DNA from: Burkholderia pyrrocinia
GTDB taxonomy: Bacteria; Pseudomonadota; Gammaproteobacteria; Burkholderiales; Burkholderiaceae
Direction of reading: 5' to 3'
DNA: 64,000 bases
Assembly (NCBI RefSeq): GCF_022809715.1
Contig: NZ_CP094460.1
Coordinates: 2,666,001-2,730,000 of the forward strand
Shown here: positions 9,290 to 17,179 of the stretch, piece after piece
Position numbering within the stretch: the first letter of the stretch is position 1
How the letters are laid out: each line of letters opens with the position of its first letter
Translations under genes and position numbers: made by a program
Notes under the pieces: generated by a model
Database searches by the model: none
What the model was told of the DNA's origin: nothing
Seen by the model: the letters and a program-made list of their open reading frames with translations, nothing else

Positions 9290-9301
9290 TGACGGCTATA
9301 G
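9290..9301 (+). promoter_or_regulatory. Shared promoter 12-mer, copy 1
   Basis: TGACGGCTATAG lies 75 bp upstream of the rhodanese gene. The same 12 bases occur upstream of the encapsulin shell gene at 11077-11088. TATAGA inside it could be a -10, but no TTGACA-like -35 is at the right distance. It may therefore be an activated promoter or an operator, for instance of the XRE protein encoded between the two copies. Confidence 0.45.
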
Positions 9302-9376
9302 ACAGCACGCAAGCTGCAACGGCCGCATTCCCGGTGTTTTTTTGATCATACGAATCTGCGAAAACGAGGAAGTGTC

Positions 9377-9847
9377 ATGACGGTTGCATTGGAAGAACGA
9401 ACCGCTGCGCAGCAGGCGCTCGAAGACGCCCGTGCGGCGGCCGCGGCGGCCGGCACGCCCTACGCGGGCGGCGTCGCACCGCAAGCTGCATGGGCACTGT
9501 TCTCGGCCGGCGACGCGTTGCTGGTGGACGTGCGCACCGCCGAAGAACGGAAATTCGTCGGCCACGTGCCGGAGTCGCTGCATGTGCCGTGGGCGACCGG
9601 CACGAGCCTGACGCGCAACCCGCGTTTCGTGCGCGAACTGGAAGCGAAGACCGGCAAGGACGCGGTGGTGCTGCTCCTGTGCCGCAGCGGCAACCGTTCC
9701 GCACAAGCGGCCGAAGCCGCGACGAAGGGCGGCTTCACGCAGGTATTCAACGTGCTCGAAGGGTTCGAGGGTGATCTCGACGAAGGGCAGCATCGCGGCG
9801 GCCGCAACGGCTGGCGCTTTCGCGGCCTGCCGTGGGCGCAGGATTGA
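9377..9847 (+). CDS. Rhodanese-like sulfurtransferase of the encapsulin locus
   Basis: 156 residues, single rhodanese domain at about residues 33-140. The active-site loop is LCRSGNRS with catalytic C102, which would carry sulfur as a persulfide. DVRTAEERKFVGHVPESLHVPW is the usual CH2-A region. The N-terminal ~25 residues are Ala/Glu rich and lack a signal peptide, so it is cytoplasmic. It starts the cluster rhodanese-serine acetyltransferase-XRE-shell-desulfurase. Rhodaneses recur in family 2A encapsulin operons, where sulfur released from cysteine is handled. It lies 28 bp before the acetyltransferase gene. Confidence 0.93.
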   Translation: MTVALEERTAAQQALEDARAAAAAAGTPYAGGVAPQAAWALFSAGDALLVDVRTAEERKFVGHVPESLHVPWATGTSLTRNPRFVRELEAKTGKDAVVLLLCRSGNRSAQAAEAATKGGFTQVFNVLEGFEGDLDEGQHRGGRNGWRFRGLPWAQD

Positions 9848-9875
9848 TTCACGGCCGACAAGGGGAGAAGTCAGC

Positions 9876-10814
9876 ATGGCCGCATTCGACATCGACGACA
9901 TCGTTCAATCGCTGCAGACGGTCCGCCGCGCATGGCGCGAGAAGCAGCGTCGCTCGCTCGAGCCGGGCGGGCGCGACCTGCCGGCACGCGAGGCGCTCGC
10001 GCAGATCGTCGGCGCGCTGAAGGGCGTGCTGTTCCCGATGCGGCTCGGGCCGCCCGACCTGCGCCAGGAGAGCGAGAACTTCCATGTGGCCCACGCGCTC
10101 GACGCGGCGCTGAACGCGCTGCTCGCGCAGGTGACGCTCGAATTGCGCTACGCGGCGCGGCAGCGCAACGCCGACGGGCCGCTCGACAACGTCGAAGGAG
10201 TCGCTTCGACGGCGGTGCAGGCGTTCGCCGCGCGGCTGCCCGAGATTCGCCGGCTGCTCGACAGCGACGTGCTTGCTGCCTTTCACGGCGATCCGGCGGC
10301 CGGCAGCGTCGACGAAGTGCTGCTGTGCTACCCGGGCATCCTCGCGATGATCCACCACCGGCTCGCGCATGAGCTGTACGGGCTCGGCCTGCCGCTGCTC
10401 GCGCGGATCATCGCCGAGCAGGCGCATGCGGAAACGGGCATCGACATTCATCCGGGCGCGCGCATCGGCGCGGGTTTCTTCATCGACCACGGCACGGGTG
10501 TCGTGATCGGCGAGACGGCAATCATCGGCGAGCGCGTACGCGTGTACCAGGCCGTCACGCTCGGCGCGAAGCGCTTTCCGCGCGATGCGGCCGGCCATCT
10601 GGAGAAAGGGCTTGCACGCCATCCGATCGTCGAGGACGACGTGGTGATCTACGCGGGTGCGACGATCCTCGGCCGCGTGACGATCGGGCGCGGCGCGGTG
10701 ATCGGCGGCAACGTGTGGCTCACGCAGGACGTGCCGGCCGGCGCGAACGTCACGCAGGCCGTGCTGCGCAGCGAAGCGAACGCCGCGCCGCGCGCGGCGG
10801 CGCGTGTCGCCTAG
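9876..10814 (+). CDS. epsC: Serine O-acetyltransferase (EpsC/CysE type)
   Basis: 312-residue enzyme that acetylates L-serine with acetyl-CoA, giving O-acetylserine for cysteine synthesis. The N-terminal ~170 residues are helical. The C-terminal left-handed beta-helix is built of hexapeptides, from TGIDIHPGARIGAGFFIDHG through VVIGETAIIGERV to AVIGGNVWLTQDVPAG. The catalytic His lies in FIDHGTG. AAGGGGAGAAG lies upstream of the ATG. In family 2A encapsulin operons this enzyme feeds cysteine to the encapsulated desulfurase. It is 8 bp upstream of the XRE gene. Confidence 0.94.
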   Translation: MAAFDIDDIVQSLQTVRRAWREKQRRSLEPGGRDLPAREALAQIVGALKGVLFPMRLGPPDLRQESENFHVAHALDAALNALLAQVTLELRYAARQRNADGPLDNVEGVASTAVQAFAARLPEIRRLLDSDVLAAFHGDPAAGSVDEVLLCYPGILAMIHHRLAHELYGLGLPLLARIIAEQAHAETGIDIHPGARIGAGFFIDHGTGVVIGETAIIGERVRVYQAVTLGAKRFPRDAAGHLEKGLARHPIVEDDVVIYAGATILGRVTIGRGAVIGGNVWLTQDVPAGANVTQAVLRSEANAAPRAAARVA

Positions 10815-10822
10815 GAGGCGCG

Positions 10823-11044
10823 ATGAGCGACCTCATTCATCACTTCGGCGCCAACGTGCGCAGGCTGCGCGAAGCGCGCACGTGGTCGCAGGAGCAGCTC
10901 GCCGAGCATGCGGGGCTGAACCGCTCGTATGTCGGTGAGATCGAGCGCGGCGAGGCGATCGCGTCGATCGTCACGGCCGACAAGATCGCGCGCGCGTTCG
11001 ACGTGTCGATCTCGATGCTGCTGCCGGGCGCGTACGTCACCTGA
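10823..11044 (+). CDS. Small XRE-family HTH regulator
   Basis: 73 residues, almost entirely one helix-turn-helix domain (LREARTWSQEQLAEHAGLNRSYVGEIERG). It has no separate sensor domain. TAGGAGG precedes the start. Placed between the acetyltransferase and the encapsulin shell gene, it probably controls this locus in response to sulfur or cysteine state. The repeated TGACGGCTATAG upstream of both halves of the locus is a candidate site. The effector, if any, is unknown. Confidence 0.9.
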   Translation: MSDLIHHFGANVRRLREARTWSQEQLAEHAGLNRSYVGEIERGEAIASIVTADKIARAFDVSISMLLPGAYVT

Positions 11045-11076
11045 GGCCGCCCCGTTTCCCTTTCGGTTGCACGACA

Positions 11077-11088
11077 TGACGGCTATAG
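11077..11088 (+). promoter_or_regulatory. Shared promoter 12-mer, copy 2
   Basis: TGACGGCTATAG is identical to the copy at 9290-9301 and lies 87 bp upstream of the encapsulin shell start. It implies that the shell-cargo pair has its own promoter, co-regulated with the rhodanese promoter. Confidence 0.45.
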
Positions 11089-11175
11089 CATGTTGAGCCG
11101 GCAGGTGCGTGCTTCCGATAATCACCCAGCGTCATAAGCAATCCCGTTTTCCATCTTAAGAACCCGGAGCCACAC

Positions 11176-12108
11176 ATGTCGACCGTTGCAAGCGGCACGG
11201 CCGCGCTGAGCGATCACGCCGCCCGCCAACTAGCGAACGCTACCAAGACCGTCCCCCAGCTTTCCACGATCACGCCGCGCTGGCTGACCCATCTGCTGCA
11301 ATGGGTGCCGGTCGAGGCCGGCATCTACCGCCTGAACCAGGTGAAGAACCCGGAAGCCGTGCGTGCCGCATGCACGCAGCTCGAGGACGAAAGCGTGCTG
11401 CCGCAGACCTTCGTGCCTTACGAAGAGCAACCGCGCGAATACTTCCTGAACGCGGTGAGCACGGTGCTCGATGTGCATACTCGGATCTCCGATCTTTACA
11501 GCAGTCCTCACGACCAGATCAAGGAACAGCTGCGCCTGACGATCGAGACGATCAAGGAGCTGCAGGAAAGCCAGCTGATCAACAACCCCGACTACGGGCT
11601 GCTGGCAAACGTGACCGACGAACAGCGGATCTTCCCGCTGACGGGCGCGCCGACGCCGGACGATCTCGACGAGCTGCTGACCAAGGTGTGGAAGGAGCCC
11701 GCGTTCTTCCTCACGCACCCGCTCGCGATCGCCGCGTTCGGCCGCGAATGCACGCGGCGCGGCGTGCCGCCGCCGACGGTCAGCCTGTTCGGCTCGCAGT
11801 TCCTCACGTGGCGCGGCATTCCGCTGATCCCGTCGGACAAGGTGCCGGTCGCGGACGGCAAGACCAAGATCCTGCTGCTGCGCGTCGGCGACAAGCGGCA
11901 GGGCGTCGTCGGCCTCTATCAGCCGGGCGTCGCGGGCGAGCAGGGGCCGGGCCTGTCGGTGCGTTTCATGGGGATCAACAACCAGGCGATCGCGTCGTAC
12001 CTGATCTCGCTGTATTGCTCGCTCGCGGTCCATTCGCCGGATGCGCTGGCTGTCCTCGATGACGTCGAAATCGCCAAGTTCCATGACTATCCCGACACCT
12101 ACCGTTAA
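11176..12108 (+). CDS. Family 2A encapsulin nanocompartment shell protein (SrpI-like)
   Basis: 310-residue shell protein with the HK97-phage-like fold that self-assembles into a protein compartment. It matches the SrpI/major membrane protein I group: an extended N-terminal arm, then the E-loop/P-domain region ESVLPQTFVPYEEQPREYFL, and HTRISDLYSSPHDQIKEQLRLTIETIKELQ-type helices. The A-domain follows, with SLFGSQFLTWRGIPLIPSDKVP and a C-terminus ending DVEIAKFHDYPDTYR. There is no cyclic-nucleotide-binding domain, so it is 2A rather than 2B. It overlaps the cargo gene by 26 bp, indicating coupled translation. Family 2A shells encapsulate cysteine desulfurases and are linked to elemental sulfur storage. 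Confidence 0.95.
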   Translation: MSTVASGTAALSDHAARQLANATKTVPQLSTITPRWLTHLLQWVPVEAGIYRLNQVKNPEAVRAACTQLEDESVLPQTFVPYEEQPREYFLNAVSTVLDVHTRISDLYSSPHDQIKEQLRLTIETIKELQESQLINNPDYGLLANVTDEQRIFPLTGAPTPDDLDELLTKVWKEPAFFLTHPLAIAAFGRECTRRGVPPPTVSLFGSQFLTWRGIPLIPSDKVPVADGKTKILLLRVGDKRQGVVGLYQPGVAGEQGPGLSVRFMGINNQAIASYLISLYCSLAVHSPDALAVLDDVEIAKFHDYPDTYR

Positions 12109-14095
12109 TCCCGGCCTGGCCGGCGGCGACGCGCACGCGCTGCCGCACGCGCCGCTGCCGGCCGGCTTGCCCGATCCCGCGACACTGGCGCGGCTCGCGT
12201 CCGAATTCTTCTCGACGCCGCCCGGGCAGGCCGCCGCGCCCGGGCTGTCGGCGGGCAGCGGCGCGGTCGGCGGCGTGCCGTCGGCGTTGCCGGCCGCCGC
12301 GCCGATCCTCGCGTCGGTGAGCAACCCGGCGCCGGCCGGCTCGCCGCTCGCGGGGCCCGGCGGCACCGGCACCGGCATGCCGGGTTTCGCGTTGCCGCAG
12401 GGCAAGGTGCCCGGCACGAACCTCGCGCCGTCCGCGCCGACGCACGTGCTGTCGCTCGGCAACCGCGTGCCCGCGCTCGCGCCGCATGCGGCCGCGCAGA
12501 ACGGGCTGCCCGACAACGCCGTGTCGATCGCGCCCGCGCTCGAGCCGCGCATCGGCGGCGCGGCGCTCGGCGTGCCGCAGGGGAATGCGGCGTCGTCGGA
12601 GGGCGCGGTGAAGGCAGCGCCGGCCGCGTCGCCGTACTACTTCACCGACGGCTCGCTGCAAGGCTGGCAGGCGACGCCGCAGGACATCGTCGTGCCGTCG
12701 AACGGCCTCGCGTCGCCGGAAGCGTTCGGGCTGCCGGGCGACGCTGCGCTGCGTGACCTGCTCGCCGTGCAGCGCGACGTGCCGGTGTCGCGCGCATCGG
12801 GCACGGACGTGCCGCGCTACTTCATCGACGATACGCATGCAGCCGAGCCGCAAGGCCAGTTGCACCGCGGCGCGCACCCGCCGTTCGACGTGAACGCGAT
12901 CCGCCGCGATTTCCCGATGCTGCAGGAGCGCGTGAACGGCAAGCAGTTGATCTGGTTCGACAATGCGGCGACGACGCACAAGCCGCAGGCCGTAATCGAC
13001 CGCCTCGCGTATTTCTACGCGCACGAGAACTCGAACATCCACCGCGCCGCGCATGCGCTGGCCGGTCGCGCGACGGATGCTTACGAGCATGCGCGGGAAA
13101 CGGTGCAGCGCTTCATCGGCGCATCGTCGCCCGACGAGATCGTGTTCGTGCGCGGCACGACCGAGGCGATCAACCTGATCGCGAAGACGTGGGGCGTGCA
13201 GAACGTCGGCGAAGGCGACGAGATCGTCGTGTCGCATCTCGAGCATCACGCGAACATCGTGCCGTGGCAGCAGCTTGCCGCGCAGAAGGGCGCGAAGCTC
13301 CGCGTGATTCCGGTCGACGATTCGGGGCAGGTGCTGCTCGACGAATACCGGAAGCTGCTCAACGACCGCACGAAGATCGTGTCCGTCACGCAGGTGTCGA
13401 ATGCGCTAGGCACGGTCGTGCCGGTGAAGGAGATCGTCGAGCTCGCGCATCGCGCGGGCGCGAAGGCGCTCGTCGACGGCGCGCAGTCGATCTCGCACAT
13501 GCGCGTCGACGTGCAGGCGCTCGATGCGGATTTCTTCGTGTTCTCCGGGCACAAGATCTACGGGCCGACCGGGATCGGCGTCGTGTACGGCAAGCGCGCG
13601 ATCCTCGACGACATGCCGCCGTGGCAGGGCGGCGGCAACATGATTGCTGACGTGACGTTCGAGCGTACGGTGTTCCAGCCGCCGCCGAACCGCTTCGAGG
13701 CCGGCACCGGCAACATCGCGGATGCGGTCGGGCTCGGCGCGGCGCTCGACTATGTGAACCGTGTCGGCATCGAGAACATCGCTCGCTACGAGCACGACCT
13801 GCTCGCGTATGCGACGAGCGTGCTCGCGCCGGTGCCGGGCGTGCGGCTCGTCGGCACCGCGCGCGACAAGGCGAGCGTGCTGTCGTTCGTGCTGAAGGGC
13901 TATGAGACCGAGGAAGTCGGACAGGCGTTGAACGAAGAGGGCATCGCGGTGCGCTCGGGGCATCACTGCGCGCAGCCGATCCTGCGGCGTTTCGGGCTCG
14001 AGGCAACGGTGCGGCCGTCGCTCGCGTTCTACAACACGTGCGACGAGGTCGATGCGCTCGTCCGTGTGGTGCGGCGTCTCGCGACACGGCGTTGA
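12083..14095 (+). CDS. Encapsulin cargo cysteine desulfurase with disordered targeting leader
   Basis: 670 residues in two parts. Residues 1 to ~265 are rich in Pro, Ala and Gly and apparently disordered, with short recurring patches such as LPDPATLARLASEFF, SPYYFTDGSLQGW (about 183) and RYFIDD. This matches the cargo-loading domain of family 2A encapsulin desulfurases. From about 268 (FDVNAIRRDFPML) comes a SufS/CsdA-type PLP desulfurase. Its PLP lysine is K491 (FSGHKIYGPTG) and its catalytic cysteine C629 (RSGHHCAQP). It removes sulfur from L-cysteine to give alanine and a persulfide. ATG 12083 lies inside the 3' end of the shell gene; in-frame Mets at 12041 and 12059 would deepen the overlap. 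A terminator follows. Confidence 0.94.
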   Translation: MTIPTPTVNPGLAGGDAHALPHAPLPAGLPDPATLARLASEFFSTPPGQAAAPGLSAGSGAVGGVPSALPAAAPILASVSNPAPAGSPLAGPGGTGTGMPGFALPQGKVPGTNLAPSAPTHVLSLGNRVPALAPHAAAQNGLPDNAVSIAPALEPRIGGAALGVPQGNAASSEGAVKAAPAASPYYFTDGSLQGWQATPQDIVVPSNGLASPEAFGLPGDAALRDLLAVQRDVPVSRASGTDVPRYFIDDTHAAEPQGQLHRGAHPPFDVNAIRRDFPMLQERVNGKQLIWFDNAATTHKPQAVIDRLAYFYAHENSNIHRAAHALAGRATDAYEHARETVQRFIGASSPDEIVFVRGTTEAINLIAKTWGVQNVGEGDEIVVSHLEHHANIVPWQQLAAQKGAKLRVIPVDDSGQVLLDEYRKLLNDRTKIVSVTQVSNALGTVVPVKEIVELAHRAGAKALVDGAQSISHMRVDVQALDADFFVFSGHKIYGPTGIGVVYGKRAILDDMPPWQGGGNMIADVTFERTVFQPPPNRFEAGTGNIADAVGLGAALDYVNRVGIENIARYEHDLLAYATSVLAPVPGVRLVGTARDKASVLSFVLKGYETEEVGQALNEEGIAVRSGHHCAQPILRRFGLEATVRPSLAFYNTCDEVDALVRVVRRLATRR

Positions 14096-14109
14096 TCGCT
14101 GACGTCGTT

Positions 14110-14143
14110 CGCTTGCGGCGGCCCTTGCGGGTCGCCGCAAGCG
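14110..14143. terminator. Terminator of the encapsulin operon
   Basis: CGCTTGCGGCG (14110-14120) pairs perfectly with CGCCGCAAGCG (14133-14143). It lies 14 bp after the desulfurase stop, between convergent genes, and probably serves both. T content after the stem is weak. Confidence 0.75.
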
Positions 14144-14159
14144 ATTTCCCGCTACCCGA

Positions 14160-15053
14160 TCAGAACCGCACGACCTGCTTCTGCTCGACGCTGAAGCCGT
14201 CGCGCAGCACGCACGCGGAATCGGCGAAGTAGCGGCGCGTTTCCGACAGCAGGTCGGTATTGCCGCGACGGCAGAACACCACGCCCGACCCTTCCTCGGT
14301 CAGCAGTTCGTCGATCAGCGATTCGGGTTGCCCGATATCGGCGAGATGGACGTTCTGCACGCCGTGCGCGAGCGCATCGAGCGCCTCCCGTACGCAGGGC
14401 GCCGCATCGGCGGCCGGACGCTCGGCGAGCCATTGCTCGAGTTCCGTGATGCCGTACAGCCCCGCGAGTTCGCCGAGTTCGCGCAGCAGCGCGCTTTCGA
14501 CCATCATCACCAGCGTGACGGCGCCGGTGCGCTGCGCGAAGAGGCTGCCGACCCGTTCGGGGCGCAGCAGGCGATCCTGGCCTGCATCGTCCGGCGCGAC
14601 GGGCATCACCACGGGCACCAGCCCGTTCCCGAGAAACGCGTTCAATGCGGTGCCGTCGAATTGCGCGACCGGGCTCGTGTTCGCGCGATCGGATTCGGCG
14701 CCGGCGACCAGCAGGCCGCCGTCGTGACCGTCGATGCCGATCGCCTTGACGCCGTGACTGCCGATCAGGCGTACCAGCTCGTGGTTGATGTCGGCCATCG
14801 CGGCACGTGCCGCCTGGACGGACTGCGCGCCGGACGCGGCCGGCCCGCCCTGGACGACCACCGGACGAATGCCGGTGAGCGCGAGCAGTGCGACGTCCTG
14901 AGCGAACGCGTGACGAGCGTGCGTATCGCTCGCCACGCCGTTATCGACGATAACGACGGTCTGCCCGTGCAAGGCCTGCATGAACGGCAGCGAGCGAGCC
15001 AGGCCGGCCACGCGCCGTGACGTAAGAGTGGGACTTTCAGGGTCTGGGAACAT
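14160..15053 (-). CDS. Acetylglutamate-kinase-like protein lacking catalytic lysines (predicted pseudokinase)
   Basis: 297 residues that align along their length with ArgB. LPFMQALHGQTVVIVDNG matches the ArgB N-terminus, GIRPVVVQGGPAASG the glycine-rich loop, and GVKAIGIDGHDGGLLVA the GLTGKDAELI region. Near the end AAPCVREALDALAHGV matches MLPKIRCALEAVQGGV. Both catalytic lysines are replaced: the VIKYGG lysine is V36 and the MLPKI lysine is C220. HGGGP has become QGGPA. It is therefore unlikely to phosphorylate N-acetylglutamate and may be a sensor or regulatory protein. The neighbouring gene encodes a PTS EIIA protein in the same direction. ATG 15053 is preferred over an upstream GTG (15092), although neither has a strong ribosome site. 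Confidence 0.82.
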   Translation of the reverse strand: MFPDPESPTLTSRRVAGLARSLPFMQALHGQTVVIVDNGVASDTHARHAFAQDVALLALTGIRPVVVQGGPAASGAQSVQAARAAMADINHELVRLIGSHGVKAIGIDGHDGGLLVAGAESDRANTSPVAQFDGTALNAFLGNGLVPVVMPVAPDDAGQDRLLRPERVGSLFAQRTGAVTLVMMVESALLRELGELAGLYGITELEQWLAERPAADAAPCVREALDALAHGVQNVHLADIGQPESLIDELLTEEGSGVVFCRRGNTDLLSETRRYFADSACVLRDGFSVEQKQVVRF

Positions 15054-15101
15054 GGGAATCCGAAAGAATGAGGAAAGTGCCTGTCGCCGCACGACGCGGT
15101 G

Positions 15102-15623
15102 TCAGTGCGTGCGTTGCATGAGCCGATGAATCTCGCCGGGCGTCAGCGCGTCGCGCGACGCCTGCCGGAACGGGCGTTCGCTGAAACACCGCGCCGCGTC
15201 GGCGAGCAGTTCGAGATGCGCGCGGTCGTCCTGTTTCGGCAGGACCAGCACGATGAATTCGCGCACGGGCTTGCGGTCCGGCGCATTGAACGCGAACGGA
15301 TACAGCGCACGAACGAACAGCGCGACGGCCGAGCCGAGCCCGTCGACCCGCGCATGCGGAATCGCGACGCCCTGGCCGAGGCCGGTCGAACCGAGCTGTT
15401 CGCGCTTCGTCAGTTCGGTCCGGATCCGTTCCGCAGGAACCCCGCTGTTGCGCGCGACGTATCGCGCGGCGAGGTCGAACAACTGGATCGCGCTTTCGAC
15501 CGGCACGTCGAGCAGAATGTTGTCAGGCGGACAGGCGTCCGCCAGCCGGGCCGCGAGCGGCAAGCCGCCGCGTCGGCGGGGAAGGTCGGGGTGGCCGCCG
15601 ACGGCGGCCTGCTGCGTTTGCAT
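15102..15623 (-). CDS. PTS EIIA type-2 (fructose/nitrogen family) domain protein
   Basis: 173 residues. A mannitol/fructose-type EIIA domain spans about residues 30-170. The phosphorylatable histidine is in GQGVAIPHARVDGL, and FIVLVLPKQDDRAHLELLADAARCF follows. It has no EIIB or EIIC partner nearby, so like PtsN it is probably regulatory rather than a sugar transporter part. GGAGAG precedes the ATG. It lies directly upstream of the kinase-like gene, 48 bp away. Joint function with that protein is inference. Confidence 0.88.
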   Translation of the reverse strand: MQTQQAAVGGHPDLPRRRGGLPLAARLADACPPDNILLDVPVESAIQLFDLAARYVARNSGVPAERIRTELTKREQLGSTGLGQGVAIPHARVDGLGSAVALFVRALYPFAFNAPDRKPVREFIVLVLPKQDDRAHLELLADAARCFSERPFRQASRDALTPGEIHRLMQRTH

Positions 15624-15762
15624 GCGGATCTCTCCGTGTCGTGATGACAGGGAAATCCTAGACACATCCGTGTAAAGACGGTGTCAGATACGCGGGGGCC
15701 CGGTATTAAAATTTCGTATCGATTGCGGCGCGGCTCGCGCCGCACGCCCGATACGGACGTCT

Positions 15763-15981
15763 TCACGTGCCCGACAGCACGAACGGCAGCGTCGTCAGCA
15801 GAAAGACCGAAATGCCGACGACCGGCGCGCCGAACGCGATCGCCGCGAACGCCACCGCGGCGCTGGTCAGCACGAGCGTTCTCGACCGGCGGCGGTGCCG
15901 GTCGTGCGCAGTTGCCTTGTCTTCGCGGACGGCATCGGCCCGCGCGCCGATCACGTGTTTCCAGAACGTCAAGCCAAGCAT
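15763..15981 (-). CDS. Small membrane protein of unknown function
   Basis: 72 residues with a basic, polar first half (VREDKATAHDRHRRRSRT) followed by two hydrophobic stretches in the last 36 residues (LVLTSAAVAFAAIAFGA and VVGISVFLLTTLPFVL). Probably anchored in the inner membrane with the N-terminus in the cytoplasm. AGGAG sits six bases before the ATG, which supports a real gene. No family was recognised. Confidence 0.7.
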   Translation of the reverse strand: MLGLTFWKHVIGARADAVREDKATAHDRHRRRSRTLVLTSAAVAFAAIAFGAPVVGISVFLLTTLPFVLSGT

Positions 15982-16039
15982 GATTGCTCCTGTATGAAAG
16001 ACGACCGAGACGCGGCGCGCGATGCGCCGTGCAAACGTG

Positions 16040-16411
16040 TCAGCAGCGCCTGAGCTTCAGCACGCGCGAGATCTGCCCGGACGTGAAGCCGCTGTTGCGC
16101 ACGTAAGGCGCGCAGTCGAGCGGCGCGGTGAGCGATTCGCTGACGACGTACCGGCCGACGAAGCGGAACGCATCCGTTTCCATCTTGATGAACACCGGAA
16201 TCGCATCGCGCTGCGCGGCGAGCGTCCTGCCGGCCGCACGCGCGGACGCGCTGCCGTCGCAGAGGATCACGTCGGGGGCGTGCGGGTTGAGGTCCGTGCG
16301 CAGGCACGCGGCCACGACCTTGCCGTTCTTCGTCGGCAGGAATGCCTGTTTGCTGCCGCCGCATGCGGTGTGGATGAATTCGCGGGTGTACTGCTTGTCG
16401 ATCTCGAACAT
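16040..16411 (-). CDS. Conserved-looking hypothetical protein (possible SRA-like fold)
   Basis: 123 residues beginning MFEIDKQYTREFIHTACGGS. The central part has KQAFLPTKNGKVVAACLR, then NPHAPDVILCDG and DAIPVFIKMETDAFRFVGRY. From memory this arrangement resembles short beta-rich proteins related to the N-terminal domains of some HNH endonucleases, but I cannot confirm a family. Cysteines are present but form no clear metal site. The start was placed at MFEID because the upstream in-frame extension is unlike a protein and CGGAG lies before this ATG. Function unknown. Confidence 0.72.
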   Translation of the reverse strand: MFEIDKQYTREFIHTACGGSKQAFLPTKNGKVVAACLRTDLNPHAPDVILCDGSASARAAGRTLAAQRDAIPVFIKMETDAFRFVGRYVVSESLTAPLDCAPYVRNSGFTSGQISRVLKLRRC

Positions 16412-17179
16412 GCTCGGGCTCCGGTATCGGAAATTTCCGTGAATGAACTCAGGTATGCAAAATTGTTTGACCGGATCGGCATGCGGGACGCGGGCAAGCG
16501 ATCGGTCGTCGCTTTGGCGGCGGATCGTTGGCGCGTCGTTGCAGGGAATTTGCCGCGAGCACGCGCTTGAGCACACGATGCGCGATTACCGCATCGACGT
16601 CGTATTCAAGCGTGCACGGGTGTGACTACGGCGCGCACCGTCCGCCTGTCGGCAGGACGGTGGCTCGGGAAAGAGAGACGCAGGCGTCCTGCCTGTCAGG
16701 CAGAAAAGCAACTCGGGGGACGAGGACTTCGGATGCGCATGTCGCGTGCTCGGTGGTGGATTGCGAACACATTCTAGTGAACGCACACGCGGCCGCAAGT
16801 AAAAAGGTCGTAAAGGCGGCGCCCTCTACGTGCATTGCCGGAGGGGTGCACGGGCGCGGCACGGCGCACACCGGAACGTGTCGTTCGCGCCGCCGCTCCA
16901 TGGCCATTCGCCGCCGGCCGCTTGCGGCAGGCCGGAATCGAGCTGCATCACGAAGCGCATCTTGCAGCCGCGATCCGGTGCGGACTCGATCGGTCGATGC
17001 AACACGATGGAAGCCGCGCGGCCGCGACCGCCATTGTTGACGATATTGGAAAGGTCCAATCCAGAACCGGCAATAGGTTCCGGGAAAATGACCGATTATT
17101 CTCCCGATCGCAGTACCGGCCTCCGGATGCGAGTGCTATCGGACTGCTTACAAAATCAATCGCTCAGGGGAGGCCTTTC
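16412..17179. other. Long leader region upstream of the porin gene
   Basis: No convincing coding sequence is seen. The interval holds a 15-nt palindrome (CTGCCTG-T-CAGGCAG, 16689-16703) and a perfect inverted repeat ATTGGA-AAGG-TCCAAT at 17045-17060. The second lies 120 bp before the porin start, next to TTGACG (17037-17042), and could be an operator for the porin. The porin ribosome site is GGGGAGG at 17167-17173. Confidence 0.5.

Noticed and set aside
16626..16907. 93-residue minus-strand frame upstream of the porin
   Set aside because: Composition is unlike a protein from this genome, and there is no ribosome site.
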